Of a stretch of DNA of 64,000 nt, positions 51,725-62,268 are shown in pieces. A program made the translations under genes and the position numbers. Under the pieces are notes generated by a model. That model did no database searches. It was not told where the DNA came from and saw nothing but the letters and a program-made list of their open reading frames with translations. Numbering within the stretch: position 1 is the first letter of the stretch; each line of letters starts with the position of its first letter. Origin of the DNA: Planctomycetota bacterium (GTDB lineage Bacteria; Planctomycetota; PLA2; JAEUHO01); NCBI GenBank assembly GCA_029259775.1, contig JAJDEN010000058.1, positions 186,001-250,000 on the forward strand, read 5' to 3'.

Positions 51725-53397
51725 GCTTCGTGCTGTCCCCCGTCGGCATCGTGCTCGGCCTCGGCGTGATTGCGTTTGCGCTCTACCGGCTGCAGCGGCT
51801 GCGCGTGCGCCATCGCGAAGTGGCGGTCGTCACGACCCTGTTCTGGAAGCAGGCCGTCGAGGAGACCCGCGCGCGCGAGCTCACGCGCCGCTTCCGGCAC
51901 TGGCCGGCCTACCTGCTCTTCTGCGCCATTGGCGCGCTGCTGTGGCTCGGCTACGCGCAGCCGCGTTCGTCGGGTGGGGGCGAGGGCCGCTACGTGCTGC
52001 TGCTCGATGGCTCCGCCGGCATGGCCTGGCAGGACCGCTTCGAAGAAGCCAAGGCCGAGCTGCTCGCCGACATCGGCTCGTTCCCGGCCGACCGCACGCA
52101 GGTGCTCTTCTGTGGGGGCACCGTGCGCACGCTGCTCGCGCCGGGCGAGAATCCGCTCGTGCTGGCCAAGCGCCTGGAGGGCGTGATGCCCGAGGCCGCG
52201 CCGGCCTCGCTTCGCCGCGCGCTCCTCCGCTTGCTCAACTCGGCGGAAGAAGACGACCTGCCGGCCGAGGGAACTCCGGCCGTGCAGGCGGTGATCTACG
52301 GCGACGGCCCGCTCACAGAAGAGGCCTGGGTCCGCTACGTCGCGATCGAGCGACGTTCGTTCGCGCCCGACCGCACCGGCAACCGCGGCATCGCCGCGCT
52401 CGGTATCGCGGAGGCCGCGTCCGGCCGCTGGGATGCCGTGGACATCTACGTGGAGGTACGCGGCGGCGAGCACGTGCCCGCGGCCTTGGCCATCGACGGC
52501 TTGGATCTACCGGAGCCCACGGAGGGCGAGGGTTCGCGCCTGATCTGGCGCGACATCCCCGCGCGGGGCGGACTGCTCGAGGCGCGCCTACCGAGCGACG
52601 GGTTGACGCTCGACGATACGGCTTCCGTGCGCATGCCGACGCGTGCAGCGATTCGGGTGAGCCTCTCCGAGCGACTCCCCGCGCTGCGCCCGCTATTGGA
52701 GTCGGACGCGGGTGTCGAGTTGACGGACATCGATCCGCGTGTCGAGATCAGCACGTTGCTTGGCTTTGGCCCGCCCGGCAGCACGCCGGTGCTTTCGTTC
52801 GGGAACGTGGATCCGAGTGAGCCTGCCATTCGCGTGTTCGTGCCGACGTCCGATGCGGAAGCGACGCTGGCCGACCTGCAGCAGAAGCTTGCGCTGGCCG
52901 AGATCGACGGCTCGGCCCTGGCGGAGGCACTTGGCGCGCCCGTACGCGTTGTCGTCGAGGACAGCCCGACGCGCGCGATCCTGGTCTCGGATGCCTTGCT
53001 ACGCCCCGACGCCGGCTTCGTGACGTCGCGCGCGTTTCCCCTGTTTGTCGCCGGCGCCATCCGCCTGCTCGCCGGCATCGAGCCGCTGCGTCCATTCGTT
53101 GCGGCTGGAGAGCCCGTCGCGCACACGCCGAGGCCTTTCGTCCACGAGGGACACACGCTGGATCCCCTGGGTACGGATTTCGTGCCGCCGGTGGTCGGCA
53201 GCTACGGCTCTGAGACGAGCGCACCGCTCCAGGCTTCGTTGCTTGCCGGACCGTTGACCGGCAGCGCGTCTGCGCTGGACGGGGAGACCCAGGCCGGCCG
53301 TAGCGGTGGCTTCGACGCCGCGCTCTTGATCATCCTGCTCGCCTTCGCGCTGCTGCTGGTCGAGTGGACGCTGTTCCGGACGGGGAGGGTGCCGTGA
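51721..53397 (+). CDS. BatA-type membrane protein with degenerate VWA domain
   Basis: This 558-residue protein begins with the BatA N-terminal pair of membrane helices (VLGLGVIAFALYRLQR and WPAYLLFCAIGALLWLGYA). A VWA-like domain follows with YVLLLDGSAGMAW in place of DxSxS, so the metal site is probably incomplete. One more membrane helix (AALLIILLAFALLLVEWTLF) closes the protein. The large middle should be extracytoplasmic. It overlaps both neighbours (ATGA at the start, GTGA at the end). Confidence 0.85.
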   Translation: MSFVLSPVGIVLGLGVIAFALYRLQRLRVRHREVAVVTTLFWKQAVEETRARELTRRFRHWPAYLLFCAIGALLWLGYAQPRSSGGGEGRYVLLLDGSAGMAWQDRFEEAKAELLADIGSFPADRTQVLFCGGTVRTLLAPGENPLVLAKRLEGVMPEAAPASLRRALLRLLNSAEEDDLPAEGTPAVQAVIYGDGPLTEEAWVRYVAIERRSFAPDRTGNRGIAALGIAEAASGRWDAVDIYVEVRGGEHVPAALAIDGLDLPEPTEGEGSRLIWRDIPARGGLLEARLPSDGLTLDDTASVRMPTRAAIRVSLSERLPALRPLLESDAGVELTDIDPRVEISTLLGFGPPGSTPVLSFGNVDPSEPAIRVFVPTSDAEATLADLQQKLALAEIDGSALAEALGAPVRVVVEDSPTRAILVSDALLRPDAGFVTSRAFPLFVAGAIRLLAGIEPLRPFVAAGEPVAHTPRPFVHEGHTLDPLGTDFVPPVVGSYGSETSAPLQASLLAGPLTGSASALDGETQAGRSGGFDAALLIILLAFALLLVEWTLFRTGRVP

Positions 53398-55922
53398 CCC
53401 TCCTGCATCCCACGTGGCTGTTGCTGTTGCTCGTCGTGCCGGTGATCTGGTTCGTGCCGCGCCGCCTGCGTGACACGCGGCTAGGCCTCTTGCGTACAGC
53501 CGTCCTCGTCCTGCTGGTGCTGGGTGCTGCGCGCCCCGTGGCGTGGACGACCGGAGGGCCCGCCTGGCAGGTCGTCGTGCTGGATGCGAGCGGCTCCGTG
53601 GACCCTGCTGCGCGTACGGCAGCTATCGAGCGCGCCGACGGCATTGCTGATGCGCTCCCCGGCGGGACGCGCTCCGTACTGATCAGCTACGGCGTCGACG
53701 CGCCCTCCACCGCCTTCGATCGCGTCGTTCCGATGCTCCAACTCACGGACAGCTCGCCTCTCGCGCATGCCCTTGGCGCGGCCGCACGGGCGATTCCCGC
53801 CGGCGCGCGCGGCGCCGTCACGGTGCTGAGCACAGGCTACGCCGACGAGCGAACGTGGGCACGCGCCACGCAGCAACTCACCGCGCGCGGCATCCCGGTG
53901 CACGTCGTCGAGGTGCCCGCGCGTCGGCGCCGGGCGGCCATCGTGGGTCTCGACGTGCCGCAGACGCTCCGGGTCGGTGCCCAGGCGACGTTTGGCGTTC
54001 GCGTGGATGGGTACGACGCGACGGCGCGGGTCCGCCTGCGGCTGTTCGAGTTGTTCGAGCCCGGCGGCCCGGTCGACGAGGTCGTCGTCGAGGGTGTGCG
54101 CCTCGGTGGCGTCGACACGGTGGCGGTGACCATCGAGCCGACCCGCCCTGGATTCTTCAAGGTGCAGGCCGAGATCGAGGTCACCTCCGGCAGCGACGAC
54201 GCCGAAGACCTGCAGGACAACGCGATGGTCGACTACGCGGCGGTGCAGGATCCGCTGCGCATCCTCTACTTCGGCGAGCGCATGGCCGAGGGTGGCCCGC
54301 GGCTCTCCGGCATGCTCGGTCGCGGCTTCGAACTCACCTTGCCGGATGGCGACGAAGACACGCTGGCTGCCGAGGTGGGGCGCTCCGATCTCGTGGTCAT
54401 CGACGATGCACCGGCCGACAGCGTGCCGACCAAGGTCCAGGCAGCGATCCGTGACGGGGTCGCGAACGGCACCACCGGCTTGTTCGTCTCCGGGGGACGC
54501 GCATCCTTCGGCGCCGGCGGCTGGCATCGCTCGCCCATCGCCTCGGTCCTGCCCGTGGAGATGGTGCAGAAGGAAGAGAAGCGCGATCCCTCCACGACGC
54601 TCGTCGTGATCATCGACACCTCCGGCTCGATGGGCGGCAACCGCGTGCAGTTGGCCAAGGAGGTCTCGCGTCTCGCGATCCGCCGCTTGCTCCCGCACGA
54701 CAAGGTCGGCATTGTCGAGTTCTATGGCGCGAAGCGCTGGGCCGCGCCGATCCAGCCCGCCAGCAACGCGATCGAGATCCAGCGGGCCCTCAATCGCCTG
54801 AACGCCGGCGGCGGCACGGTGATCATGCCGGCGATCGAGGAGGCCTTCTACGGCCTGCAGAACGTGCGCACGCGCTACAAGCACGTGCTGGTGCTGACCG
54901 ACGGCGGCGTGGAGACCGGCGCCTTCGAGCCGCTGCTGCGTCGCATGGCCGAGAAGGGCATCACCGTCTCGACCGTGCTCATTGGCGGCAGCACGCACAG
55001 CGAGTTCCTCGTGAACCTCGCCAACTGGGGCAAGGGCCGCTTCTACGGCGTGCCGAATCGCTTCAACCTGCCCGAGATCCTGCTCAAGCAGCCGGCCAGC
55101 GCGCATCTGCCGGCGTGGCGTCCGGGGACCCACGCGCTCACCGCCAAGGGCGGCCCGGGCTGGTGGGGGAGCATCGAGGCGTCCTCCATTCCGCCGATCA
55201 CCGGCTACGTCGAGGGCCGCGCACGCAAGGGTGCGAGCGTCCTCCTCGAGGCCACGGCGACGAAGCACCCCGTGCTCGCGACCTGGCGGCACGGCCTCGG
55301 TCGCGTGACGACCTTGATGACCGAGCCCACGGGCCCCGGCACGGCCCCATGGAGCGACTGGAAGGACCAGGGTGAGCTGCTCGCCCGCGTCCTCGCGCGC
55401 ACGGCAAGCGACACCCGGCGACCCTACGCGTTCCATACGGAGCAGCGGGATGGCGCCGCGGTCGTCGTCGCCCGTCAGTTGCACCGCGGCGTGCCCGCCC
55501 CCGAGGGCCGGCTCCTGGGCTACAAGGAGATCATCCAGGGCGGCCCGCTCGTGTTCCGTCGTCGCGCCCCGGATCTCTTCGAGTCGCAGCCGATCGGCTC
55601 CTACATGGCCGCGCGCGTCCTGGCCGGTGTGCCTGGGCTTCCGCCCCAGCGTGTGGCGGTGCCCAACACGACGCGCTTCGGACGCCAGCGGATCCGGGCG
55701 GAGGCGCTCGACCTCTTCGACCTCGCCCAGGCGACGGGCGGCAAGCACATGGCGCTGGCCGACGGTGACCCGTTCGTGCCGGCGGCCGGTGGAGGCGACG
55801 ATCCCGTCGACGTGCAGCCGCTCTGGCCCTACTGCTTGCTGCTCGCGCTGCTCGTCTGGTTGGGCGAGCTCTTCTACCGCCGCCGGCCGAGGGCCTCGGC
55901 CGGCGAAGGAGGTGCGGTATGA
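53394..55922 (+). CDS. VWA-domain membrane protein with glutamine-amidotransferase-like segment
   Basis: This predicted 842-residue protein has two N-terminal membrane helices (WLLLLLVVPVIWFVP and LLRTAVLVLLVLGAA). A first VWA-like region carries VVVLDASGSV. A class-I-glutamine-amidotransferase-like fold follows (DLVVIDDAPADSVPTKVQAAIRDGV, GLFVSGGRASFG) without a catalytic Cys that I can place. A second, complete VWA domain has the MIDAS motif IIDTSGSMGG. A C-terminal helix (WPYCLLLALLVWLGELFY) anchors it again. The start is GTG 53394, overlapping the BatA stop. It likely forms an envelope complex with BatA and is remodelled by MoxR. Confidence 0.88.
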   Translation: MTLLHPTWLLLLLVVPVIWFVPRRLRDTRLGLLRTAVLVLLVLGAARPVAWTTGGPAWQVVVLDASGSVDPAARTAAIERADGIADALPGGTRSVLISYGVDAPSTAFDRVVPMLQLTDSSPLAHALGAAARAIPAGARGAVTVLSTGYADERTWARATQQLTARGIPVHVVEVPARRRRAAIVGLDVPQTLRVGAQATFGVRVDGYDATARVRLRLFELFEPGGPVDEVVVEGVRLGGVDTVAVTIEPTRPGFFKVQAEIEVTSGSDDAEDLQDNAMVDYAAVQDPLRILYFGERMAEGGPRLSGMLGRGFELTLPDGDEDTLAAEVGRSDLVVIDDAPADSVPTKVQAAIRDGVANGTTGLFVSGGRASFGAGGWHRSPIASVLPVEMVQKEEKRDPSTTLVVIIDTSGSMGGNRVQLAKEVSRLAIRRLLPHDKVGIVEFYGAKRWAAPIQPASNAIEIQRALNRLNAGGGTVIMPAIEEAFYGLQNVRTRYKHVLVLTDGGVETGAFEPLLRRMAEKGITVSTVLIGGSTHSEFLVNLANWGKGRFYGVPNRFNLPEILLKQPASAHLPAWRPGTHALTAKGGPGWWGSIEASSIPPITGYVEGRARKGASVLLEATATKHPVLATWRHGLGRVTTLMTEPTGPGTAPWSDWKDQGELLARVLARTASDTRRPYAFHTEQRDGAAVVVARQLHRGVPAPEGRLLGYKEIIQGGPLVFRRRAPDLFESQPIGSYMAARVLAGVPGLPPQRVAVPNTTRFGRQRIRAEALDLFDLAQATGGKHMALADGDPFVPAAGGGDDPVDVQPLWPYCLLLALLVWLGELFYRRRPRASAGEGGAV

Positions 55923-58900
55923 AGCCGACGCTGCGCCTGATCGCCCTGGTGCTCGTGCTCGCCTGCGCGCAGCCGCTCTTCGCTGGTCCGGATGGTCCCG
56001 ACGTCGAACCGAACGCGCTCAAGCCGGACGTCGTGGCGCTGCTCGATCAGGCGCTGGACGCCGGGCTCGCGACCACGGACTACCGCGATCTCTGGCGCGC
56101 GGCCGTGCTCGCCCACGGCAGCACGGATCCCGTCCTGGCCAAGCTGGCCACAAGCGAGGACGACGCGGCGGTCTGGGTGCATGGGCACCTGCTCCGTCGC
56201 GCCGGCCGGTTCGCTGACGCGCTCAAGCAGTTCGAGAAGCTCGCGGCCAAGGGACTCGTGCCCGCCGAGATCGCCCAAGGCCACGTGCAGGACGCACTCG
56301 GCAACATCGGGGGTGCGTGGAACACCTGGAAGCACGCGCTCCCCAAGGTGACGGATCCCAAGCTCATCCTCGACATCCGCGTGCACATGGCATTGCTCGG
56401 CCGCCAGGGCGGCGCGAGCGTGAAGGACGCGCTCGACGAGGTTGCGCGCACCGAAGGCCTCGATCCCGCGCTGCGCAACCGCGCGGCGATCGTGCTCGCG
56501 CTCAAGGGCCACCCGAAGGAAGCGCTCGCGCTGTTCGAGTCCGTCAGTGAGGGCAAGGCGCGGTTCCGCGAGCAGGTCCGGCTGGCCGAGTGGGCCCTCG
56601 CCGCCGAGGACCCCAAGGCCGCGCAGCAGCACGCGTGGGACGCCTATGCCTCGGCGACGCTCAAGCGCGACCGCCGCTACGCCCTCACCGTGATGGTCGA
56701 GTCGCACCGCGGCGACAAGAGCCTGCAGGAGCTCATCGATCGCTTCGCGACGACGCCCGACCTCAGCGAGGAAGCGCGCAAGGTCTGGATCGATCTCCTC
56801 CGCGAGACGGGCCAGGTGAAAGAGGCCATGCGCCTCTTCCGCGCCGGCGCCGAGGGGCAGTTCACGGTCGAGATGCGGCGCGAGCTGCTCGAGATGTGCC
56901 GCGAGTCAGGCGAGGAGGACGTCCTCGTCGGCGCCTACCGCGAACTGATCAGGTCGGATCCTGCCGTGATCGAGTGGCGCGAGGGCCTGAGCCGCCACTT
57001 CCTCGAGCGCGGTCAACGCAAGGACGCCGAGGCGGTCTGGGACAGCTACCTGGCGAAGCCGAAGCTGACGATGTACCTGCTCGCGGCGGCGGCGGGCCTG
57101 CAGGGCATCGGCCTCGATGAGAAGGCACAAGCCTTCGCCGAGATCGCGATCGAGCGCGGGCGCTCGAAGCCCGCGGCGTTGCTGTTCCTCTTTGGCCTGC
57201 ACCGTGGCCGGGGCCGTCTCGTGCTGGCCGAGAAGCAGCTCGAGCGCCTGGACGCGGCCGCCGCGCCCGCCTCTGCCGAGCGCATGCAGCTGGCCGAGGC
57301 CTACGAGCAGATCGGCAAGAAGCGGCGCGCCGTCGAGGTCTTGGAGGCGCTTGTCGAAGCGCGCGGTACGAGGGGCGCCGGCGAGGACCTCGAGATGCAC
57401 CTCGCGTGGCTGCACTCCGAGGTGGGCGACGAAGAGAAGGCGATGAAGCGCTGGCAGGCGCTCTGGCGTCGCGTCAACTCCGTGCCGCGCCGTCGCTACG
57501 TCGAGGACCGGCTCATGGCCGTTGCCTCGCGCCTCGGCAAGCTGGCGGACATCGCGATCGAGCTCGAAGAGAAGCTCATGGCCGGCAAGGCCGACGATCG
57601 TGACAGCGGCCTGCTCGTGCGGCTCTACACGCGCGCCCAAGATCCCGTCTCGGCCACCGAGGTCATCGGGGAGTACATGAAGGGCACGGGTGCCAAGCCG
57701 GTCAAGGTGCTCATGGAGAAGAGCCGCGTCTTCCTCGCCTGCAACGACTACCACAACTACGAGAAGACGATCCGCCAGCTGATCGAGGTCGATGTCGAGG
57801 GCAAGGGCGACTACCTGCGTCAGCTCGCGATGAGCCAGCTCGAGCGCGGCAAGCCCGACGAGGCGCGCGAGGTGCTGGCGCAGCTGAAGGTCCTCGAGAG
57901 CGGCTCGGACAGCGCGGAGTTCGAGGCGGGCGTCCTGGCCCTCGCCGGCTTGCGCGACGAGGCCGTCGCCGCCTACCGGCGCGGCTACGCGCGCTACCCC
58001 GATCGCATCGAGAGCCTGTTGCTCATGGGCAACCAGATGGCCCAGACTGGCAAGCAGGGCCAGGCCATCGGGATCTACCAGCACCTCGCCGCCACCGCCG
58101 ACAAGGACGACCTCTTCACGATCGCCATCGACGGCCTGCTCAACCTCGACGCGTCGGCGCCCATCCTGCGCTGGGCGCGTCGCATCACGCTCGCGCGCCT
58201 CGCGAAGCGCCACGACAAGATGTACCTCTACCAGCTCATCGGCGACATGAGCGAGGAGCTCGGCGAGCGCGACGTGATGGTGCGCTCGCTCGAGAGCGCC
58301 CTGCCGATCATCGGCGAGCGTCGCTCGTCGCTGTTGCGCGAGCTGATGGATCACACCAAGGGACCGCGCGGCGATCGCGACAGGCACCTGGCCTACGGCC
58401 GGCGCCTGATCGGCTTGGGCGAGATCGCGCCGCCCGGTGTCTACCTCGATCTGGGCAAGGCCTTCCTCGACGCGGGCGAGACGGCCAACGCGGCCAAGAC
58501 GTTCTCGCTCGCCACGGACGTGCCGGACTTTGGCTCGTTCCAGCAGCAGGTCGCCACCGCGTTCGAGACGGCCGGCTACATGGACGATGCGCTGCGCACC
58601 TACCAGCGCCTGCTCGTCAGCAGCCCCGGCGACGTCGCCCTGCTGCTCAAGGTGGGGGAGCTGCAAGAGCAGGTGGGGCGTGACGACCTCGCGGCGGAGC
58701 TCTACGTCGAAGCACTCGATCTCATGATCGCGCGGCGGCCCCTGAGCACCGTGATCAAGGAAGAGAAGAAGCCTGAGGGCGTCTGGTACTGGAACCGGAA
58801 TCGGAACGTCGACGACTTCGACCAGTACTACGACCGCGTCCGAACCGGGCTGCTCACGAGCCTCGCCGCCGGCAAGGACGCCGACGCCTGGCTTGCCCGT

Positions 58901-61900
58901 CAGCGCGAGCTGCTGGACGCCGATCTTGCGGCGAAGGCGAAGATCCACGACGCGCAAGACGACAAGCAGAAGCCGCTGCGTGCGTGGCCGCGCATCGAGA
59001 GTCGCGCCAAGCTGCTGCGTCGTACGGCCATCGCCTACGCGCGGCCGGATCTGGCCGACGAACTCGACGTGGCGCTCCTCGAGGCCCTTCCGGATGATGA
59101 CAAGCTGCTCGAGACGCTCGCGCGCTCACGGCTTGCGTGGGGCCTCGTCGGATCGGCCCGCCACCTCATCAACGAGAGCGGCCGGCCCGAAGAGGAGCGC
59201 ACGAAGCTCACCTACCTCACGGGCAGCGACGGCGGGACCACGCCCGGTCTGATCTCGCTGCTCGAGGCGAACCGCTTGTTCCTGCCGCTGCTCGTCGAGG
59301 GCAAGGAGGCCGAGGTGCGAGCGCTGCTGCGCCGCCTCGACTTCAGCAAGCTGTCGAAGGAGGACCAAGAGCTGCTGCCCGTCCTGCAGTCGGCGGCGCT
59401 GGAGCTGAACGATGGACGGCTGGCCCTCGCGCTCGGCCGCCACTGGATCAAGATCCTCATCCTCAAGGACAAGGCGCCTGATGCCCCGTGGCGCTTCCGC
59501 CCGGTGCTCCAGAAGATCCAGGTGCTGCTCGATCCGGAGCAGTACCGCAGCCTCTGCGAGTACGTCGTCGGCCTCATCATCGACGATCCCAAGAAGGCCG
59601 GCATGTGGCTGCAGATCATCCCGGAGCTGCAGCGGTCGTTCGAGAAGCCGCTGCTCGACGAGGAGCAGCGCAAGGCCCTGCTCGAGAAGCTCGACGGCAA
59701 CCGCTGGTACTGGATCGGCAGCTTCTTCGCGCTCGTTCCCGAGGGCGGCCGGGCGTCCGTGCTCCGCACGTTCCTTCCCAAGGTGCCCGCCTCGCGTCGC
59801 ATGCAGTTCCTGCTCACGCTCGTGGACCAGATCCAGGGCGAGATCACGGGCGGCTTCGCCGACCTGGTGACCGAGTCCTTCGGCGAGGCCATGAAGGGCC
59901 TCGATCGCGGCGACCAGTTCGCCTACTACAGCTTCCTGAACCTGGCCCGCGGCGTGACGAACCGTCCGCTGCGCCTGCGTCTCTGCGCGAAGGGGCTCGA
60001 GGCCACGGGGACCAACGTGCTGGTGCGCGTCGCGCACGCCGTCCTGCTCAAGAAGACGGGCAAGGAAGACGAGGGCCTCGAGCGCGGCATGGCGGCGTTG
60101 GAAGACCTCTTCGGAGCCGGCAAGCACTTCACGGTGAACACGGCGCGCAGCCTGCTCCTCGATGAGTTCCTGCCCAAGCACCTGCCCGCGTTCCTGGCGG
60201 CCGTCGACAAGCGCGCAGGCGGTGGCGGGAGCATGGATCTGACGAACTTCCGTCTGGACCTGATCCGCCGGCAGGGCGACCCGCTGGCGTTGCTCGAGGC
60301 CTATCGCAAGGCCGAGAAGGACCATCCCAAGGAGCGCATCTTCAAGGACCGGCTCTACAACCAGCTGAACGGGCTGGGCTACTACCGCGAAGCGCTGCAG
60401 CTGCTCGAGGGCATGCTCGAGGAGAAGCCCGACGACAAGCACCTCCAGCGCCGCCTCGTGCTCGCCTGGAAGCGCCTCTCGCGTCCGGCCAAGGCGCTCG
60501 AGATCAAGCTGGCCGCCACCGCGAAACAGAAGGTGAAGGGCACGCAGGCGCCGCCGAAGCGCCAAGCCTGGGTGTCGATCCGGGACGTGCATCGGCCGGT
60601 CGAGGATGGCGATCTGAAGACGGCCGCGATCAACCTGCGGCGCATGTGGCGCAACTTCCGCACCGGCATGACGGCGATGCGCGGCTTCTTCTTCGTGCCG
60701 AGCGTCGCGGGCAACGTGTACTGGCCCACGTCCCAGACGACGAAGCCCGATCCCCAGCGTCTGCGCGGCGGACTCTCGAGCTTCCAGCAGCAGGAGGATG
60801 ACGACCAACCGGATCCGCCGAACGCCTACGCGAAGCTGTCCGAGTACGAGTTCGGCCGCGCCGAGATGGCGCGCCAAGTCCGCACCTGGGAGAGCGGGCA
60901 GTTCTCGGGCGGCGGCAAGCTCCTGGACGGCATGGCGGCCGGCCTCGCCAAGCAGGAGGGCGCCGCCAAGGCGGTGGCCCGCCTGCTCCAGATGGCGCGC
61001 GACGGCCGCGCCGGCAAACGCGAGTACGGCCTGCTGCTCTCCCTGTTCGAATCTGCGCCCGACGAGGTCGTGAAGGACGCGGGGCCGATCCTGCTCGACC
61101 TCGAGCGCACGTTGAACCCCACGGATGCGGGCTCGCTCCGTCGTCTGGCGCGCGTCTGGGTACGGCTCGGCGACACGACCCGCGCGGCGCGGATCTACCG
61201 CTGGTGCGGGACGCGTGCGAGCGCGGGTGGCGTCTTCTTCTGGGGTTCGCGCGGCACGCGCCCGATCTCGGCCCAAGAGCTCGTGAAGGAGGTCGCCGAG
61301 GTGCTCGAGGGCGCCGAGCGCGACCGCACTGTCGAGGCCATCCTACAGGTGAGCAATCCGGGCACGGACACGCGCTTCGGCCCGAACGTGCGCGACGGCT
61401 ACGAGTCCCTCGTACTCCAGACGTGGATCGACCTCGTGGGGCCGGAGGACGCGCTGCGCCGCTGCCGCACGATCTGCGAGCGCATGGCCGCCGGTCCCGA
61501 GCTGCCGCAGCGGCGCACGGCGTCGCTGGCTGCCGGCCTGCTGGCGCGCGCCGGCGAGATCGACAAGGCCGTCGCGTGCCTCGAGGTCGCGCTCTGCAAG
61601 ATGGAGCCGGCGCCGGGCCTACCGTCGCACATGCACTTCTGGTTCGGCCGTGCCGGGCGCATGAGCTACGTGGACGTCCGCCGGCTGTTGCCGCCCGACG
61701 TCGCCGGCTGGAAGGATGCGAAGGCGTGGTTCTTGGCCCTCGGCAAGGCACTCCCGGCGTGGGGCGAGGCGGAGCGGACCGATCGCAGCGCGCTGGTCGT
61801 ACCGCTGTCGATCCTCATGGTGCGCTTGCACGAGCAAGGCGCGACCGCGCCGGCGATCGCCCTGCTGCCGCAGCTCGAGTCCTGGTCACGGGAGCGGTCC

Positions 61901-62245
61901 TCGTCCCTGCTCTGGGTCGCCGACGTGGCACGTTTGTTGGGACGCTCCGCGCAGGCGAACACGCTCGAGCGCCGCCTCTTCGACGAGGGCCGCCTGAACG
62001 CCTACCGCGTGCCCGACCTGCTTGCGCGCGTACGTGCCGAGGACGGTCCCGAGGAAGCGCTGGACCTGGTCGAGACCGTGGCGGCATGGACGCGCCATGA
62101 GCAGATTCTCGATGCGCTCGTGGACGCCGCGCGAGCCGCCGACGACGTGTCGCGCGAGGCGTACTGGACGGGCATCCGCGCGGCGACGAAGGCCGCGGCC
62201 GAGAAGCTCGAGGCTCTCGAGAAGGCCGAGCGCGCAGGGGGGTAA
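55919..62245 (+). CDS. Very large secreted TPR protein
   Basis: This 2108-residue protein has a signal peptide (LIALVLVLACAQPLFA) and is almost entirely helical TPR-like repeats. Examples are FADALKQFEKLAAKGLVPAE, AVAAYRRGYARYPDRIESLL, ALRTYQRLLVSSPGDVALLL, and EALQLLEGMLEEKPDDKHLQ. A non-repetitive stretch around 1560-1620 is rich in Asn/Gln/Pro. TPR proteins close Bat-type operons (compare BatE-like), but this one is unusually long. It overlaps the VWA gene stop (ATGA) and ends the operon; the palindrome at 62269-62297 follows. It is probably a scaffold in the periplasm-like space. Confidence 0.9.
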   Translation: MKPTLRLIALVLVLACAQPLFAGPDGPDVEPNALKPDVVALLDQALDAGLATTDYRDLWRAAVLAHGSTDPVLAKLATSEDDAAVWVHGHLLRRAGRFADALKQFEKLAAKGLVPAEIAQGHVQDALGNIGGAWNTWKHALPKVTDPKLILDIRVHMALLGRQGGASVKDALDEVARTEGLDPALRNRAAIVLALKGHPKEALALFESVSEGKARFREQVRLAEWALAAEDPKAAQQHAWDAYASATLKRDRRYALTVMVESHRGDKSLQELIDRFATTPDLSEEARKVWIDLLRETGQVKEAMRLFRAGAEGQFTVEMRRELLEMCRESGEEDVLVGAYRELIRSDPAVIEWREGLSRHFLERGQRKDAEAVWDSYLAKPKLTMYLLAAAAGLQGIGLDEKAQAFAEIAIERGRSKPAALLFLFGLHRGRGRLVLAEKQLERLDAAAAPASAERMQLAEAYEQIGKKRRAVEVLEALVEARGTRGAGEDLEMHLAWLHSEVGDEEKAMKRWQALWRRVNSVPRRRYVEDRLMAVASRLGKLADIAIELEEKLMAGKADDRDSGLLVRLYTRAQDPVSATEVIGEYMKGTGAKPVKVLMEKSRVFLACNDYHNYEKTIRQLIEVDVEGKGDYLRQLAMSQLERGKPDEAREVLAQLKVLESGSDSAEFEAGVLALAGLRDEAVAAYRRGYARYPDRIESLLLMGNQMAQTGKQGQAIGIYQHLAATADKDDLFTIAIDGLLNLDASAPILRWARRITLARLAKRHDKMYLYQLIGDMSEELGERDVMVRSLESALPIIGERRSSLLRELMDHTKGPRGDRDRHLAYGRRLIGLGEIAPPGVYLDLGKAFLDAGETANAAKTFSLATDVPDFGSFQQQVATAFETAGYMDDALRTYQRLLVSSPGDVALLLKVGELQEQVGRDDLAAELYVEALDLMIARRPLSTVIKEEKKPEGVWYWNRNRNVDDFDQYYDRVRTGLLTSLAAGKDADAWLARQRELLDADLAAKAKIHDAQDDKQKPLRAWPRIESRAKLLRRTAIAYARPDLADELDVALLEALPDDDKLLETLARSRLAWGLVGSARHLINESGRPEEERTKLTYLTGSDGGTTPGLISLLEANRLFLPLLVEGKEAEVRALLRRLDFSKLSKEDQELLPVLQSAALELNDGRLALALGRHWIKILILKDKAPDAPWRFRPVLQKIQVLLDPEQYRSLCEYVVGLIIDDPKKAGMWLQIIPELQRSFEKPLLDEEQRKALLEKLDGNRWYWIGSFFALVPEGGRASVLRTFLPKVPASRRMQFLLTLVDQIQGEITGGFADLVTESFGEAMKGLDRGDQFAYYSFLNLARGVTNRPLRLRLCAKGLEATGTNVLVRVAHAVLLKKTGKEDEGLERGMAALEDLFGAGKHFTVNTARSLLLDEFLPKHLPAFLAAVDKRAGGGGSMDLTNFRLDLIRRQGDPLALLEAYRKAEKDHPKERIFKDRLYNQLNGLGYYREALQLLEGMLEEKPDDKHLQRRLVLAWKRLSRPAKALEIKLAATAKQKVKGTQAPPKRQAWVSIRDVHRPVEDGDLKTAAINLRRMWRNFRTGMTAMRGFFFVPSVAGNVYWPTSQTTKPDPQRLRGGLSSFQQQEDDDQPDPPNAYAKLSEYEFGRAEMARQVRTWESGQFSGGGKLLDGMAAGLAKQEGAAKAVARLLQMARDGRAGKREYGLLLSLFESAPDEVVKDAGPILLDLERTLNPTDAGSLRRLARVWVRLGDTTRAARIYRWCGTRASAGGVFFWGSRGTRPISAQELVKEVAEVLEGAERDRTVEAILQVSNPGTDTRFGPNVRDGYESLVLQTWIDLVGPEDALRRCRTICERMAAGPELPQRRTASLAAGLLARAGEIDKAVACLEVALCKMEPAPGLPSHMHFWFGRAGRMSYVDVRRLLPPDVAGWKDAKAWFLALGKALPAWGEAERTDRSALVVPLSILMVRLHEQGATAPAIALLPQLESWSRERSSSLLWVADVARLLGRSAQANTLERRLFDEGRLNAYRVPDLLARVRAEDGPEEALDLVETVAAWTRHEQILDALVDAARAADDVSREAYWTGIRAATKAAAEKLEALEKAERAGG

Positions 62246-62268
62246 GGCGTTCGACGGCGAGAGTGCAT

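Noticed and set aside
56906..61276. Long minus-strand frames opposite the giant TPR gene
   Set aside because: They mirror the codon structure of the sense gene and have no start signals or domains.
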